DNA from: UBA668 sp046052275
GTDB lineage: Bacteria; Actinomycetota; Acidimicrobiia; Acidimicrobiales; Ilumatobacteraceae
Assembly: GCA_046052275.1 (NCBI GenBank)
Contig: JBJOMQ010000178.1
Location: 1-5,323, forward strand
Reading direction: 5' to 3'
DNA length: 5,323 bases
A program made the translations under genes and the position numbers. A model generated the notes under the pieces. It was given only the letters and a program-made list of their open reading frames with translations. It was not told the DNA's origin and searched no databases. Below, in pieces: positions 5,259 to 5,323 of this stretch. Each line of letters opens with the position of its first letter. The first letter of the stretch is position 1.

Positions 5259-5323
5259 GTGAGCACATCCCACGAGGGCACCGCCCACGAAGGGCCACCC
5301 ACACCCGGTCCGGAACCCCCCGC
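5259..5323 (+). CDS. Possible start of the next gene, N-terminal fragment
   Basis: An open frame begins at GTG 5259 and runs to the window edge. It encodes MSTSHEGTAHEG followed by a Pro/Gly-rich stretch, the kind of disordered N-terminal tail often found on actinobacterial proteins. GGTGG at 5249-5253 lies at a plausible ribosome-binding distance. Only 21 codons are visible, and a competing GTG at 5249 in another frame is also open, so function cannot be assigned and the start itself is tentative. Confidence 0.35.
   Translation, partial: MSTSHEGTAHEGPPTPGPEPP

Overview
The window is high-GC DNA with GTG/ATG starts and strong G/C preference at third codon positions. It is almost certainly from an actinobacterium. 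Two observations support this. The coding potential at 3742-5184 is a mycothione reductase, an enzyme of the mycothiol system known from Actinomycetota. The glycogen genes glgA and glgC sit head to head, as they do in Mycobacterium tuberculosis. The class cannot be fixed from the sequence; Acidimicrobiia or Actinomycetia are both possible.

Layout: (1) 1-813, minus strand, is the N-terminal 271 residues of glycogen synthase GlgA, cut by the window edge. (2) 814-865 is a short divergent promoter region with a striking mirror-symmetric organisation. (3) 866-2095, plus strand, is the complete ADP-glucose pyrophosphorylase gene glgC. (4) 2096-2188 is a convergent gap with a possible hairpin. (5) 2189-2857, minus, is an unrecognised Ala/Ser-rich helical protein with an internal DW..KV repeat and an uncertain, possibly frameshifted, start. 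(6) 2877-3659, minus, is a conserved-looking cysteine-rich protein, probably metal- or cluster-binding, likely co-transcribed with the gene after it. (7) 3660-3741 is a second divergent promoter region, again with inverted repeats. (8) 3742-5184, plus, is the complete mycothione reductase gene. (9) 5185-5258 is intergenic. (10) 5259-5323 may be the first codons of another plus-strand gene.

How the genes work together: GlgC makes ADP-glucose from glucose-1-phosphate and ATP, and GlgA transfers the glucose to a growing alpha-1,4-glucan, so the left pair is a glycogen (or actinobacterial maltose-1-phosphate route) supply module transcribed from a shared control region. The right half centres on thiol redox: Mtr reduces mycothiol disulfide with NADPH. 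The divergent cysteine-rich protein next to it is a plausible, unproven, partner in redox or metal handling.

No RNA genes, CRISPR arrays, insertion sequences or phage features are visible. The most unusual structure is regulatory. Both divergent gene pairs have inverted-repeat arms next to oppositely facing -10-like hexamers (TANNNT type, one of them degenerate) that lie very close to the start codons, suggesting leaderless or near-leaderless transcription from paired mirror-image promoters.
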